Source: Chrysophaeum taylorii (Eukaryota; Sar; Pelagophyceae; Pelagomonadales; Pelagomonadaceae). From it: DNA of 64,000 bases. The position numbers and the translations under genes are program-made. Positions within the stretch are counted from its first letter, which is position 1, and each line of letters begins with the position of its first letter. The stretch covers positions 248,001 to 312,000 of the forward strand of contig JAQMWT010000057.1 in assembly GCA_029834535.1 (NCBI GenBank). Direction: 5' to 3'. Of the stretch, positions 1 to 11,602 are shown piece after piece. The notes beneath the pieces are model-generated. The model saw only the letters and a list, made by a program, of their open reading frames with translations, did no database searches and was not told the DNA's origin.

Positions 1-265
1 GACGAATATAAGGTCCAAGAAGCTGACGTTTCCATTGACGAATATAAACTCAAGTGCCTCCACGGTTTGTCGCCTGAAAACAGGCACGCCTACCTCAAGG
101 CCATCGCCAAGGAACTCCACGACATTATCCGCTTTGGCTGCTTCAAACTTTCCTTACCCGACGGTGTCTCTCGTCCTATTGACAGCAAGATGGTGCTGAA
201 GATTAAAACAGACTCTGCAGGAAAATACGTCAAGCACAAGGCTCGCCTCCTCGCACGCTCTGGGT
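1..265 (+). mobile_element. Ty1/copia Pol fragment (fossil)
   Basis: An open frame runs from base 1 and matches the start of a Copia reverse transcriptase: an alpha-helical lead-in, then IRFGCF, PIDSKMVLKIK and HKARLLAR, the usual opening of the Copia RT fold. Only about 88 residues are present, and no LTR or other domain is seen to the right, so this is an isolated remnant continuing leftward out of the window. It is broken. It passes directly into an unrelated dispersed repeat at about 258-268. Confidence 0.75.
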
Positions 266-267
266 GA

Positions 268-560
268 ACGTGCTTCCAAACCCCTGATGGCGCCGCTCTC
301 CTCCCGGCATTCTTTTCCGGGCGGGCGTGTTATCCCGATACTGCTCCGGTGGAATGTACGGCCTCGCGTCGTATTCCTCCTCTCCGCCCCGCTGACATCC
401 TCGTCCAACACGAGCTGGTGGACAGGCACTGGAGCCGCTTCCGTCATCGCCGACGACGTCACGTAAAATCCCGTGACCGTGACGAGCTCGCCAAAAGTGG
501 TCACGTTTAAGTCAACGTCAACATTTAACGGTCGTTTGACGTCATCATTTTGACAACCCC
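268..560. repeat. dispersed repeat, partial copy (relative at 23,999-24,327)
   Basis: This stretch aligns along its length with 23,999-24,327, including shared blocks around GCGCCGCTCTCCTCCCGGC, CGGTGGAATGTACGGCCTC, CACGAGCTGGTG and the terminal run rich in TTGACGTC/AACGTCAA. The two copies are clearly diverged, with small indels. No protein is recognised; a minus-strand frame reads into YDARPYIPP-like peptide in the other copy but has no known domain. The TTGACGTC-rich end resembles a terminal inverted repeat of a DNA transposon or MITE. Confidence 0.6.
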
Positions 561-1211
561 TCTCTCTGTGGGGCGTAGGCTAATCCCAGCGCCGTGACAG
601 AGAGAGAGTCACCGGGGGTGCAGGCGAGGGGCTCCTTTTAAATAAAAGAGGAGTCGGCGGAGAGTGCCAAAGGCACGCGGGCGGCAGCTGACCGGGCCGC
701 GAGCGAAGTTTAGGCTCATTCGAGCCGAATGCCACGAAGGCCGCGTTGACAGACATTCTCCTCGAGAGATAGGGCGCAAGCAAGCAATCCGAAGTACGAC
801 CGCCCCTAGTGTGTTGTAAACAGGTCTTTTGGATCCTCGAAAAAGTAAGACTCCGAAAGTGACAGCGACAGCGACGCGCCGTTGCGAAACATGCCGAGTT
901 GGTCGTTTTTTCACCCATCCATATTTCTAGACCATTTTACAACAAAAACTCCAACACGAAAATGAGGAGCTTTGCAATGCTCTTTGCGCGGACGGACGGA
1001 CGGACGGACCTCACTGGTCGACTATAAAGAAGTAGGAAATTGAGCGTGGTTCTACCACCACCACCACCACCACCTAGAGTGAGTCGGTTGGTCGGTAGGA
1101 CGCTGCTGTCTGTTCTGTCTATCTGTCACAGAACAACTACTAGAACGGCGAGACTGCTTCTTCTTCTCAACAAGAAGGAGTTCCGGCGGCATGGTGCCCT
1201 CATCCTCGCCA
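561..1211. other. 3' flank of the ASPIC-UnbV gene
   Basis: No gene is recognised. The tract holds a short GACGGACGGACG run near 1,000, a CCACCA microsatellite at about 1,055-1,073 and, just inside the next gene, a CTC run at about 1,224-1,250. It is probably the 3' untranslated and intergenic region of the minus-strand gene ending at 1,212. Confidence 0.4.
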
Positions 1212-3956
1212 TCAGTGGCAGTGTCCTCCTCCTCCTCCTCCTCCTCCTCCTTTTGTTGGCGTATGGTGAGACGACTCGTGGTTTTCGATGAGCGCGTCGG
1301 CGTCGATGGCGTAGGTGGCGAGGGCCTTCTGGCGCCACGCGCCCGTCGCCTCCTCGAGCTCGATCCAGGCATTGGTGGGGAGGCTCTTGAAGGTCTGGGG
1401 CTCGAGGTGGTCGCGGTGTGGCCAATAAACATGGATCTCTGCCAAATCGCCGGAACCGAGGCCGACGTGGTGGATTTTGACGGGGTTCGCGCCGAAGGAC
1501 GCGGTGTTTCCGACGACCGTGTAGACGGTCTGGTTATGCGTCGTCTCGACGACGAGCCTGGCGCCCTGGCCGAGCCTGTTTGCCTTGGAGCCGACGAGCG
1601 ACACCTTGATCCAGTTATTTTCGGAGTCCCCGGGGTTGAGGTAGAGGGCGTCGGCGAAGAGATCCCCCGTCATAGCCCCGCCCATCGAGGCCGCGATGTC
1701 GAGGTGGCCGTCGTTCTGGACGTCTAAGAAGCAGATGCCGTGGCCCTTTTGAAGATGACCCAAACCAGCCGAAAACGTGATGTCCTCGAAGCTGCCGTTG
1801 CCCAAATTGCGAAGCATGAGGTTGGGCATCAGGCCGCGGAGGTCGGGCCAACCCGTGCCCAAGTAGAAGTCTACGAACCCGTCGTTGTCGACGTCGCCAA
1901 AGTTCATCGCCATGACCCCCGACTGCAGGAGGCGGCGCGGGGTCGAAAGGGAGACGTCCTGGAAGGTGTCGTTGCCGGAATTCAACAAGACCCGAGTCAA
2001 GCCCGTGTCTTCGGAGAGACCCCTCGACTCCAAAACGTGCTTTTCTTCCCACGGTTCTTCGAAGTAGATGGAGTAGAGCTCGCCGGGGTCTGGAGGTCGG
2101 TGAGCCCCAAACACGATATCATCCAGGCCGTCGTTGTTGAGGTCCACCACGGCGACGGGCTGGGAAAAGCGGGGCCCCGTCCCGGGCTCGGCGACGTCCC
2201 TAAACCGTTGGCCGTTTTCGTTGATGTAGATCTGGTTTGGCCCCGCGATCGAAGATACAACGAGATCTGGATACGAATCGTTGTTGAGGTACCCCCACGC
2301 CACGCCCTTGACCCAACCGCAGTCGGCAACGCCTAGTTTCTGCGCCACGTCGGTGAACGTTTTGTCGCCGTTGTTGCGAAAAAGTTCGCACGGGTTTTGT
2401 TCCGCGGCGACAAAAAGGTCCAAAAACCCGTCGAGATCAAAGTCCGCCCACGCGGCCGAGTGCGTGCCCTTCTCGCCCGTCATGTCGCCCGCGCGCCGCG
2501 TGATTTCTTCAAAATAGCCGCCCTTGTTCTCGTACAACGAGTTCGGAAGCAGGAAAAACGGCATCCAGCCGCCTCGTCCGTTGAATAAATCTAAATCCCC
2601 GTCGTTGTCGAAGTCGGCCTGCCGCCCGATATTCCCCGACGGTCCTTGTATTAATTTCGTCTTCCGAGACACGTCTTCGAACGAACCGTTTCTTAAGTTT
2701 TTTTTCATAACCGCCGACCGCGCGCCTCGCGGCCATTGGAGCGCCGTTTGCTGATAAAAATCCATCAAACCATCCTCGTTCAAAAACATGTCTGCGGTCA
2801 CGGCCCCCGTCCCTCCCCACAGATCCAACCCAAGAGGTCCGGCGATGTTCTTGAATCTTCTTCTTCCAACGGTCTTTTTTTCCTCCTCCGACACCAGCAG
2901 CGCCGGCGGCGGCGGGAAAGAAGAAGAAGGTTTTTTCAAACCCAACTGCATCTCCGCGATGAGCCGCAGCCATTTCGAAGCCTGCGAGGAGTCGGAGGAG
3001 AGCCATTTCGTCAACAACTCCGTCGCCGGCTCGCGGTCGACGTGCTGAGCTTTCTCCGACAGAGGGAAGATACAACTTTCCGAATTGTGATGTTTCTGGC
3101 AGTTTCTCGATTCCCCCGACCTCAAGTACCCCACCTGAATCAGCCTCCGAACAAACCGGGATCGCTTGGTCTCGGAGGCCAAGCAATCGCTTTGCTCCAT
3201 GCAGCTCTCGTAGCACAGCTTGAGCAGCTGCTCGAGCGCGACATCGTTCGCGGCGTCGCACAGCGCGTGAACGCTCAAGTACAACATCCGAGCCTCCCGC
3301 TCTTCGCACACTTTCGCCTCTCTGATCTGCGAGAGCTGCGTTTCCAGGTTGCAAAGAGGAGTCGGCGCGAAAAACCGGATCCCGATCTCCCGGTTCTGGA
3401 CGTATTTTCCCGCGCGCCGATCCTTCGCCGTCGTCGGCGCTCTCTCGAAAACCATTGACCCCATCATCCACCGGTAATACCACTTTGGAAACGAGCTCGC
3501 CGGGGCCGGAGGCAACGCGTTCACCAGCGAGACGCGGTCCTTAAACTCGGACATCACGAACTTCCAGAGATCCCATGTTTCGTCTTGATCGACGCCCGCG
3601 AGCTGCGGGTAGAAGTCGGTGTTAAAGAGGGTATAGTTGTCTTGGTGCGTGAGAAAGTGCATGTAGCGCCGCCATATCCCCCGGGCTATCGGGTTCGTCT
3701 CGGGTTTCCACGCAACTCCCCGAATGCTCTTCTCCATTTGATCGATCGTTCTCTTGTACTCGCCCTCGTACAAGATATCATCGCTTCTGTCCGGACACGC
3801 GCCGCCGCCGCACTGCGCGCCAACCGAACCTTCGCAACTAAACGCGTAAAAGTCAGAATGGTCCATCACCAGCATCCGAACCGCAAAGATCGCCACCAGC
3901 GGCGGCGCTACTAGGAAAGCGGCGCCGGCAGACCACAACAGGATGCTGCGCTTCAT
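1212..3956 (-). CDS. CRTAC1-like membrane-anchored FG-GAP/VCBS and ASPIC-UnbV protein
   Basis: A 914-residue protein. I start at the Met at 3,956 because a positively charged MKR and a hydrophobic segment (about residues 4-30) follow at once, giving a signal anchor; an upstream in-frame Met at 3,998 would put an odd poly-Ile stretch in front. Residues about 40-370 are a Cys-containing region of unknown fold. From about 400 to 770 there are at least six calcium-loop repeats of the FG-GAP/VCBS beta-propeller type (DFDNDGDLDLF, DFDLDGFLDLF, DLNNDGLDDIVF, DVDNDGFVDFY, DVQNDGHLDIA). The last 110 residues match an ASPIC/UnbV domain. Family members are secreted or membrane-bound adhesion-like proteins; the ligand is unknown. 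The extreme C-terminus is a glycine run encoded by a CTC microsatellite and may vary between strains. A nested transposon lies about 40 bp upstream of the start. Confidence 0.88.
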   Translation of the reverse strand: MKRSILLWSAGAAFLVAPPLVAIFAVRMLVMDHSDFYAFSCEGSVGAQCGGGACPDRSDDILYEGEYKRTIDQMEKSIRGVAWKPETNPIARGIWRRYMHFLTHQDNYTLFNTDFYPQLAGVDQDETWDLWKFVMSEFKDRVSLVNALPPAPASSFPKWYYRWMMGSMVFERAPTTAKDRRAGKYVQNREIGIRFFAPTPLCNLETQLSQIREAKVCEEREARMLYLSVHALCDAANDVALEQLLKLCYESCMEQSDCLASETKRSRFVRRLIQVGYLRSGESRNCQKHHNSESCIFPLSEKAQHVDREPATELLTKWLSSDSSQASKWLRLIAEMQLGLKKPSSSFPPPPALLVSEEEKKTVGRRRFKNIAGPLGLDLWGGTGAVTADMFLNEDGLMDFYQQTALQWPRGARSAVMKKNLRNGSFEDVSRKTKLIQGPSGNIGRQADFDNDGDLDLFNGRGGWMPFFLLPNSLYENKGGYFEEITRRAGDMTGEKGTHSAAWADFDLDGFLDLFVAAEQNPCELFRNNGDKTFTDVAQKLGVADCGWVKGVAWGYLNNDSYPDLVVSSIAGPNQIYINENGQRFRDVAEPGTGPRFSQPVAVVDLNNDGLDDIVFGAHRPPDPGELYSIYFEEPWEEKHVLESRGLSEDTGLTRVLLNSGNDTFQDVSLSTPRRLLQSGVMAMNFGDVDNDGFVDFYLGTGWPDLRGLMPNLMLRNLGNGSFEDITFSAGLGHLQKGHGICFLDVQNDGHLDIAASMGGAMTGDLFADALYLNPGDSENNWIKVSLVGSKANRLGQGARLVVETTHNQTVYTVVGNTASFGANPVKIHHVGLGSGDLAEIHVYWPHRDHLEPQTFKSLPTNAWIELEEATGAWRQKALATYAIDADALIENHESSHHTPTKGGGGGGGGGHCH

Positions 3957-4055
3957 TATTTCCGAACTCCTGTATACTACTTGTATAATAATAATCACCG
4001 TTGGGAATTCACTTCAGCAAGTGAAGATGAACCACTTCACCTGCCACGCAATATT

Positions 4056-4130
4056 TGTGAGAACTGAAATGGGGATGTGAGAACTATAAAGGGGACGTGG
4101 TGCAGGGGTAAGTGTCATAGCTTCCTCACA
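4056..4130 (-). repeat. 3' LTR of the Copia element
   Basis: A 75-bp repeat opening TGTGAG and closing CTCACA, matching 8,665-8,739. To its right, inside the element, a roughly 49-bp segment containing CAGGTGCTGGAAAAGAAAG is duplicated in tandem (about 4,124-4,221), and each unit again closes with CTCACA. Confidence 0.8.
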
Positions 4131-7100
4131 CAGGTGCTGGAAAAGAAAGAAAAGGAAAAAGGGGTAAGTGAGGTCCTCACACAGGTGCTGGAAAAGAAAG
4201 AAAAGGAAAAAGGGGTAAGTGAGACGCTCACAGAGGAGAAGCTTGAAGGAAGACGTCAGGAAAGGCATTGTGGCAGAAAGAGACAGGAGACATCAGGGAG
4301 AAGTCACGAGGTGAGGTAACGAGCACGAAGCCGGAGGAAGGAAGGAGCTTCCGTACTGCGGGTGAAGATATCGCTATGTTGGAGGTCAATGATGTGGTTG
4401 CGATGATATTCGGCGGTGCTGTAAAAACGAATATCAATATGGCGGGTGCGCCGCGTGAGACATTGGAGACGGACTTGGGTGACGGTGGTTCTGTTATCGA
4501 CATACATTGGTACCGTGTGACGAGGGAGAGCAAAGTCATCAAAAAGTTTGAGAAGCCAAGAGAGCTTAGCAGTAGCGGCGTAAAGAGCGAGCAATTCAGC
4601 TTCAAAAGAAGGGCGAGCAAGTAAGTACTGCGAGCGGGAGCAGTAGGCGATCATAGAGCCAGTAAGGAGAAAACAAAAGCCAGTAGTGGAGTGGCGGTCA
4701 TCAGGGTCGTCGGCCCAGCTGGAGTCGGAATAACCACAGAAAAGAAGGGTAGAAGCGCGACCAAGAATAAGGGCAAGATCCTGAGAACCATTGAGGTAAC
4801 GAAGATTGTGGGATAAAGCGTGCCAGTGGGGTTTACCAGGATTGTGTGAAAAACGCGGACACTGATTGACGGACCAAGTGATATCAGGGCGAGGCATAAC
4901 AGAAGGAAACAAGACACAACGGAGAATACGACGAAAAGGGATGCGTGCCATGAAGACGAGAGCAGGGGAGCCAGGTGCAGGAGAAGCAGCCGCAGAAAGA
5001 GGAAGAGCCATTGGGAGCGGGAGTAAATTCTGGTTTACTGTTGATGAAGCGATGTTCGGTGAGGATTTCACGGATAGCATGGGATTGGTAGATAGCGAGC
5101 TTGCGACGTGCGCGAGCACGCGTAAGGCGGAGACCAACGGAAGTGGGAAGGCCTTGAAAAACGCAAAAAAAAGGAAGCTTGGTAATGGCCAATGCAAGAA
5201 CGGGGGTGCGCCACAAGAAGATCATCAACGACGAGAACAAGGCGCTGAACGACAGTAGACTTAAGCATGAGTGTGTAGCTGCAAGCGTCACCAGATCCGC
5301 GGACGAAGCCACAGTCATTGACGAGAAAGCGTGCCAAATAAAGCCACCAATTGCGACAAGCTTGTTTGCAACCATACCAAGAGCGACGGAGCGTGTAAAT
5401 GATTTTGAAACCATCGGTGGGTTGGCGAGGAGCATAACCTTCGGGTGGCCAGACATAGATGTCTTCGTCAATGGGAGCTTGGATAAAAGCGGAGCTGACA
5501 TCCAACTTATGCAAATCCCAGTCGTGAACAGCAACGCCAGACAGGGGCTTGTATGAAAGCAGAGATGACATCTACAGGACGGTACGTGTCGTGGTAAGCA
5601 ATGCCGTGAACCTGCGTGTAACCGCGGACAACGAGATGAGCAGTGTACGATTTGAAGCGGCCAGATTCATACTTCGTGCGGTGGACCCACTTCAAAGAGT
5701 CATCAAGTAAGCTTCGACGCATGGGGGATCAACAAGGGTGTTAGCTAAACAAAGGGGAAGGAAGACATAATGAACTAACAAACGAAAGCTAACATAAGAG
5801 ACATACAAAGAGTTACAGGAGGAAACAGAAGCGACAGAGGAAACAGAATCGACATTGTGACAGGATGAAACAGAATCGACATTGCGTTGTTGACAAACGC
5901 CAGTATGAAAGTTTGTTGGTTGTTGTAATGCGCTTTGGTCGACTTTGCGCGGTCGGCTCCGTTTGGCTCGACTTTGTTTTGCACTTTCCTCAGGAGGTTT
6001 TGGGCTCTTTGGTTTTGTCGGCTCTGGTTTGCTCGACTTTGTTTTACACTTTCTGTTGTTTTCTCTCTTTTGCACTTTCTGTTGTTTTCTCTCTTTGGTG
6101 CATCGTAGTTCATGAGCTCGTAGAATGGTCGGTTCACGTGATGGGGTGATCAGTCCCAGTGAAACCGTCGCATTCTCATCAAACACAGGGGGCAAGGGGG
6201 CAACAGCGGACAAGGGGGCAACAGCGGAAGAACAGGTGACAATCGGGCAACAGCAGGAACAGGTGACAATGGGGCAACAATAGACGAGAGCTTGGAAGCG
6301 TGATTCGAGAAAGTCAGAACAACGTTGAAGTGCCTTCGGTGGTTGACATTGCAGGAAATCGGGTAAGTGAAACTGTCAGCAAAATCGAGGTCTGAAGAAC
6401 AATAGCGACAAAAGTGCCTGGGATGACGTGCGTTAGACGATTGTGGCCACTGAGAATCGCAGCGGGGCAAAGATAGCGGAAACACAGGCTGGTACATATG
6501 ATGGCGGTGTACCAGACGTCTGATGAGAACGTTGCCTTTGGGCAGATATGTTGTATGGTGACCAGGTTATGACGATGGTCGGAGTCGACAGAAGCAAAAA
6601 CAGGCGTAAACAGGATTGATGCGAACGTGGGTGTTTGGTTGTTGTAGTGCGAGCAAGTTGCCATGGGCACGACCGCGTCCTGTACGCGAAAATGGAAGAC
6701 TTCGGACGCGCCAGCGGTGTAAGGAACGAACACGGGTAGACCAGGCTGCTGTATGCCAGCCTGCTGTGACGTGACAGATAAGAAAGTGGCCCGTTTTCGC
6801 ATTCGCAAGAACGAAGTTACCATATGGGCCAACGTTGGAGGAGCAAGCGGCGAGCTTCGTTCGTCATACTCGAATATACTGCGGTAGAAGGTGGCGATAG
6901 TGGCAAAACATTTGTGGCACGTAAGAACGTTGCAGATAGCGTCGCAGACGTAAGAATATTGCAGATAGCGTCGCGGGTGCTGAGCACGGAATACACTGCG
7001 ATAGCAAAACCGGATTTTAAAGGTCAGAAAAACGGCGAAAAGGCGAGAGTGCGCGAAGGAGAACCACAAATAACACAGCAAAGAAGCGTCTGTCCAGGAT

Positions 7101-8664
7101 CCCGAAGATGAGCGATCCAACCAAATAGGAAGCACGCTGCGCACGCGAAAAATTGACAGGCACAGCTTAGTTGTGGAGGGTGAAATGCGCGATGGAACGT
7201 GATTCGCTGGTTTTACCAAAACCGACAAGCACAACGAGGAGTGGATCAACGAATAGGTGAAAGTGCACAACGGGGAGTGGATCAACGAAGAGGCGAAATA
7301 CAGAACGAGGAGGGGAGCAACGACGAGGGGAAAATACAGAACGAGGGGTGGAGCAACGAATAGCGGAAAGCACAGAACGAAGGGCGCCTGTGCAATGGGA
7401 ACTAAAAACAAAAGCGAGGGGCTTCCACAAAAACACTTTTCCTTCACAAAAACGAGGGGCTTCCATGGGATGGGGTTGTTGATGTGCTTGCGGCAGAAAA
7501 TCGGCGGTACACACGCTGACTTGGAATTATCTTGATTGGCAGAAAGGTGCAAAGATGATAAGATAGAGTATCGGTATGTGGATGTGAGACGTTGGGTGCG
7601 GCCGTTTAAGGCGGTGAAGGGGGTGTAATAGGTGGTGGTATTAAGAAAAGCGGCGGAGTGGAACTAGAATCAGTCAAGGTTGGAGTAGGCATAGGAGCAG
7701 AAAAGGTAGTGTTACTGGTGGTTTTGGTGGGTTGGTGTTGTAACAGTTGTTGGGTGTTGTTGGGTGTTGTTGGAGTCATTGGAAGTGTTGCGCTGTTGAG
7801 AAGAACGGCGATGGTGGGTAGGGCGTTGTCGTGGAATAGCTAGGAACTTTGAAACTTGCGGCAGTCCCCCTTAAAGTGATCCTTGCAGCCGCCAAAATGA
7901 CATTGGGTAGTGCGTCGGAGTCGAGTAGAGCCAGGTTGTTTGGAAAGGGGAGCGTCTAGGGTAGGTCAGTTGGAAGCGTCGGAAGTCGTGGCTGACGACG
8001 CGGCGGATAGCGCGGCGGAAGTGGTTGTGCATGCCATCTAAATTGATTGGTGTTGAACTTGTCAAGGGTACAACCACAGTTGTCGGTACGAAACGCGAGA
8101 CGATGAAACAAAGCCAGTAAGGCTTGAAGCACGATGCACGTAGTCAAATGCGAAGACACACTCGAGGGTGCGTCGGATCAGGTACAATGCCGAGCAACTT
8201 GAACTCCGATGATGAACTTGTTGAGGAAGTTCGCTACGCGATCCCCATGGCCCATGTAGACATCGGTAATGCGCTTGTAAAGTCGCGTGAAGTTCATGTC
8301 GCGGTTTTCATGGATATCAACGTTGTTGCTTGACTTGAAATTCTTCTTCAGAGCAGCGAGATGCTGAGAAATTCTTCTTCAGAGCAGCGAGATGCTGAGA
8401 TGCTAGTCCAAGGATCGTTGGTCGAGATAATGTGATCGCCGGTAGAGATGATCATGTTCGCGACGACGTGTCCATTGGTGGAAAAAAAAAAATGTCGCTC
8501 ACCGCTGAAGGCATCAAGTGTTCGCGAAAGCTTGCTAGCTTGAATTTCGATCGAGGACATGTTAGACGACAACGAACCGAACACGTAGCAATGAACTGAA
8601 GCCGATGAGGAGTCGCCGTGAAGTCAAGCACAGGTTCGATCGAAACGAACGAACACTGCTGCCA

Positions 8665-8739
8665 TGTGAGAACTGAAATGGGGATGTGAGAACTATATTG
8701 GGGACGTGGTGCAGGGGTAAGTGTCATAGCTTCCTCACA
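8665..8739 (-). repeat. 5' LTR of the Copia element
   Basis: The 75-bp partner of 4,056-4,130. It is followed by ATATT, which repeats the five bases before the other LTR, so the pair marks a true insertion. Confidence 0.8.
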
Positions 8740-9233
8740 ATATTGGTGAAGTGATTTGAAGTGAACACGTCACCCTACGTGGCCATCGTGAACCTTTGTG
8801 AAGTGAACGCCACTTTTTTTCTTTTAACGCCAGCGTCGGTCCCTGCCGCGCCCCGTCAGTTCCGTGCCCCCCGCGCGCTATTGTCTCCTAGGTCTGGTGC
8901 TCTTAGATTCATTCGCGTTTCGGGGCGAAGGAGGAGTTACCGTGGATGGGGTTCAGTGTTTCTTACTTTAGGCGATAGGAACGACCGATCTTGGTATCTT
9001 CGTCTGGTTCTTCCTCATCAACCTCCATCTCCAAAAAGCCTTCGGGGAATCATGGTGCTCCCGGCGTGTTTGAAAAACTCGGTCTCGTGTCCGAGGTCCC
9101 TGTTCTTAATCCGGGCCGCCGCAATGAAATTCTTGTTCATGCGCAGTAGGGCAACAACTTTGCCCGTCTCGTCCGCGCCGAGAAACGTGTTTACCTCGGT
9201 CAGGAGACAAGATTTCCAATGCTCAGGTAGCGC

Positions 9234-11448
9234 TCACAGTAGCTCTGCGCGCCATGTGTACCAATTGAAAAAACCCTTAGAGGCTCTCGCCATGTCCGGA
9301 AGGAACCCATACTGCTTCTTGGCGAGCGGTCGATACAGCTTTCCAACGTCGAGCACAGCCAGATCTGTGAAGCCGACTTCAACCTTCTTCTCAAGTTCAG
9401 GATAATGCTCTTTCCAGTTGAGCGATCTCGAGAGCCTGATCCATAGAGTGAAGACCTGTTCAAACTCCACATTGAAATCGGGCATCTGGTTCTCGGGCAT
9501 AACAAAAGAAGGCACGTCGCCACTAATGTCGTCCCAAGCGTCGGGTGCGTCGAGTGCCGCCAAGAGGCTGCGGGCAGGCGCAGGCTCGGAGGGCGGCGCA
9601 GACTCGGAGGAAGTCTTTGCCTTTTCGTGGTGGAATGCAGTCCGTGCGTAAATCAAATATTCTTCCTTGAGCAACTTCCTGGCCTGAGCTCTCTGATTGG
9701 ACGACAGGTGCCGGTAGTTAATAGTCCGAAAGTCAAGAAGGAAGGCAATCAGCTCGCGATCGTTGAATTCGTAGTCGAAGTGACGCACGTAGTTTTCATT
9801 ATTCCCGCAAAACCGACGCTCACATTAGAGAATAGCCCGCTCTAGACAGATTTTGCCGGTCTGGCTGAGGTCGTCAACATCGACAGTCTTACGTGGCATG
9901 GATTTCGCAGTTATGTTCGGGAGATGAATGACTTCTAGCGTCCCAGCTCGCAGAGACTCGATCATGTTGTGCTCGATCAATGCGGCGCACGCCCCCAGGT
10001 ATAAGTGTTCATGTTGCACGAAAACAACAGCCTCATCCGCTAAAGCAAAAATCGCCTCGAATTCAGCCAACGCCACCCATTGCTCATCACTGATTGACCA
10101 GGGTAGTCCAATGTTGGTAGCCGTGTACAGTTTGAGCACGTGGTGCATACGCAGCAAGGACCGAATAAGCTGGTATCGCGCCCGGAACCTCGTCTTATTG
10201 AGGTCGAGCTTGAGCTTGAGCTTCCGCGATTTCCCCGGCTGTAATGGCAAAAGCGCATGCAGATCCTTCAAACGTGTGCCGTAAGAAAAGTACCTGGCTC
10301 CATCGTGGGCACTGTTCAGCAGCTCCTGGCCTGCTGGGAATGGATTAATCACCTGCTTGCCTCTGGATCGCGTCAAGTCGCCGCATGCCGCTGCCGAGAT
10401 TCTTGAGATATCATGCATGTCACACGCTTCGACCTCAACGAAAAAATCTTCGGCGACGCGAATTGCAGCCCGGTCTTGAACAATGGTTGCGGCCGCCAAA
10501 TCGATATCGATTCCCGCACGCTCCGCGACCACAGAACGGAGCACAGAAGCCGTGCCGGAATCGGTTCCGTCATCAGCTGGAACGAGGCCTATGCACACCG
10601 TCTCAACGCGACTCCAATCGGGCCAGATGAAGGATAGGCCAATGGCCTGTCGCTTGAACTTATCCTTGAGTGTCCCGCCGTCATGCAGCACCTGGGCGAA
10701 TGGATTGCCGAACGCCGCATCATAACACTCCGTAACGACGTGCTTCAAGATTCGAACAACAAAACAACGATATTCCGCGTTCACCCATTCAAACAGCGCC
10801 TTTCGAGTCATGAACGAGGGCGCTTGCCTTTCCCGCCACCGCCGCGGTAATACTACGCCTCGATTAGGTTGCGATGATCTTCGTCGTCAAAGGTGCGCTT
10901 TGAAATCCGCTGCGACGTGTGCACGTAGTGACGAGCCGAGAACGCCATCAGGGAAGAGTGTTTTGCCTGGCTGGGCATAGCCATGAAGTATCTCGTAATA
11001 TCCGATTTACCCTTCGAGGCTGCCACAACGCCCACGGCCGTCATAACGCCCTCCTTTTCTTGGTCTCTCTTCTGTTTCGTGGTGAGCTGTTGAAGTACCA
11101 GCTCATCCTCCGGATGCGCGGCCTTGAAGTGGGCAAGAGGCTTGGTCGTCTGCCATGTGCCTTTCTTGAAGTCTCTCGTCACCTTCAGGCGCTCCCAGCA
11201 CCGGATACACACATGCGTCGCCTTCCCACTCACGCGGTCAGGATGATTTTCCTTCAGTCGACGCACGCAGTCCCACACCTCGGAAAAGCCTGGTTGATCG
11301 TCCACTGTTGCCGGGTTTGTTCCACGTCAGCATCGACGTCGCAGTGGGTTCGTTCTTGTGAACTTCCTCCTTCTGTTCCGCGTTTAAATTCCTCCTCATC
11401 ATCGATATTATCCTCCACCTCCAGGTAGCGCGGCTCGACTTCGCTCAT
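9234..11448 (-). pseudogene. hAT transposase with BED-type zinc finger, broken
   Basis: Three minus-strand stretches belong together. 10,853-11,305 encodes a BED-like finger (CIRC ... H ... H pattern in a segment starting SEVWDCVRRL). 9,825-10,811 encodes the RNase-H-like core region, with CDMHDISR, NPFPAGQELL and HFSYG-like blocks seen in hAT transposases of oomycetes and algae. 9,234-9,788 includes IAFLLDFRTINYRHL, corresponding to the hAT LLDPR block. An acidic N-terminal piece reads at 11,254-11,448. The stretches lie in different frames separated by about 36-41 bp, too short for ordinary introns, and the C-terminal hAT dimerisation block is not recognisable. It is therefore a pseudogene with at least three frame breaks. 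Confidence 0.68.
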
Positions 11449-11602
11449 CAGACGGGGTCAGGCCGTCAGCCAAAGTGAATGAACGTGAAGTGAACATTGG
11501 ACTTCGGACGAAAAATTTTCTGTGAAGTGAAGTGAAGTGAAGTGAACCAAATTCAGTGGGGGCCTTTCGGAAGTAGGGGGTTCACTAAATAAGGACCGTT
11601 GG

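Larger units (their letters stand above)
4056..8739 (-). mobile_element. Ty1/copia LTR retrotransposon (fossil) with very short LTRs and 5-bp TSD
   Basis: Two near-identical 75-bp terminal repeats, each opening TGTGAG and closing CTCACA, sit at 4,056-4,130 and 8,665-8,739. Both are flanked by ATATT (4,051-4,055 and 8,740-8,744), a 5-bp target-site duplication. Parts on the minus strand, in Copia order: gag remnant (about 8,600-7,850, with a UBN2-like block and a CCHC-like knuckle), low-complexity middle (about 7,700-6,200), integrase-RT linker, reverse transcriptase (about 5,720-5,070) and RNase H (about 4,900-4,300). A TGG-starting primer-site-like sequence adjoins the 5' LTR. The internal region is broken, with many breaks, and integrase is not recognisable. 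Because the LTRs are so short their identity dates it poorly. Confidence 0.82.
3997..11602 (-). mobile_element. hAT-family DNA transposon, decayed, carrying a nested Copia element
   Basis: Minus-strand remnants of a hAT transposase occupy 9,234-11,448. Both flanks are rich in TTCACTTC/GAAGTGAA motifs (4,009-4,040, 8,745-8,800, 11,470-11,545), like hAT subterminal repeats. The 8-mer ACCGTTGG occurs at 3,997-4,004 and again at 11,595-11,602, the right size for a hAT target-site duplication. The sequences just inside are not convincing inverted repeats, so the exact ends are tentative. A Copia element (4,056-8,739) lies inside the left end, which makes the hAT insertion older. The left end is about 40 bp from the start codon of the neighbouring ASPIC-UnbV gene. 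Confidence 0.6.

Noticed and set aside
6314-7552. 412-codon minus-strand frame in the Copia middle as a separate gene
   Set aside because: Low complexity with short internal tandem repeats, within the LTR boundaries, and no domain recognised.
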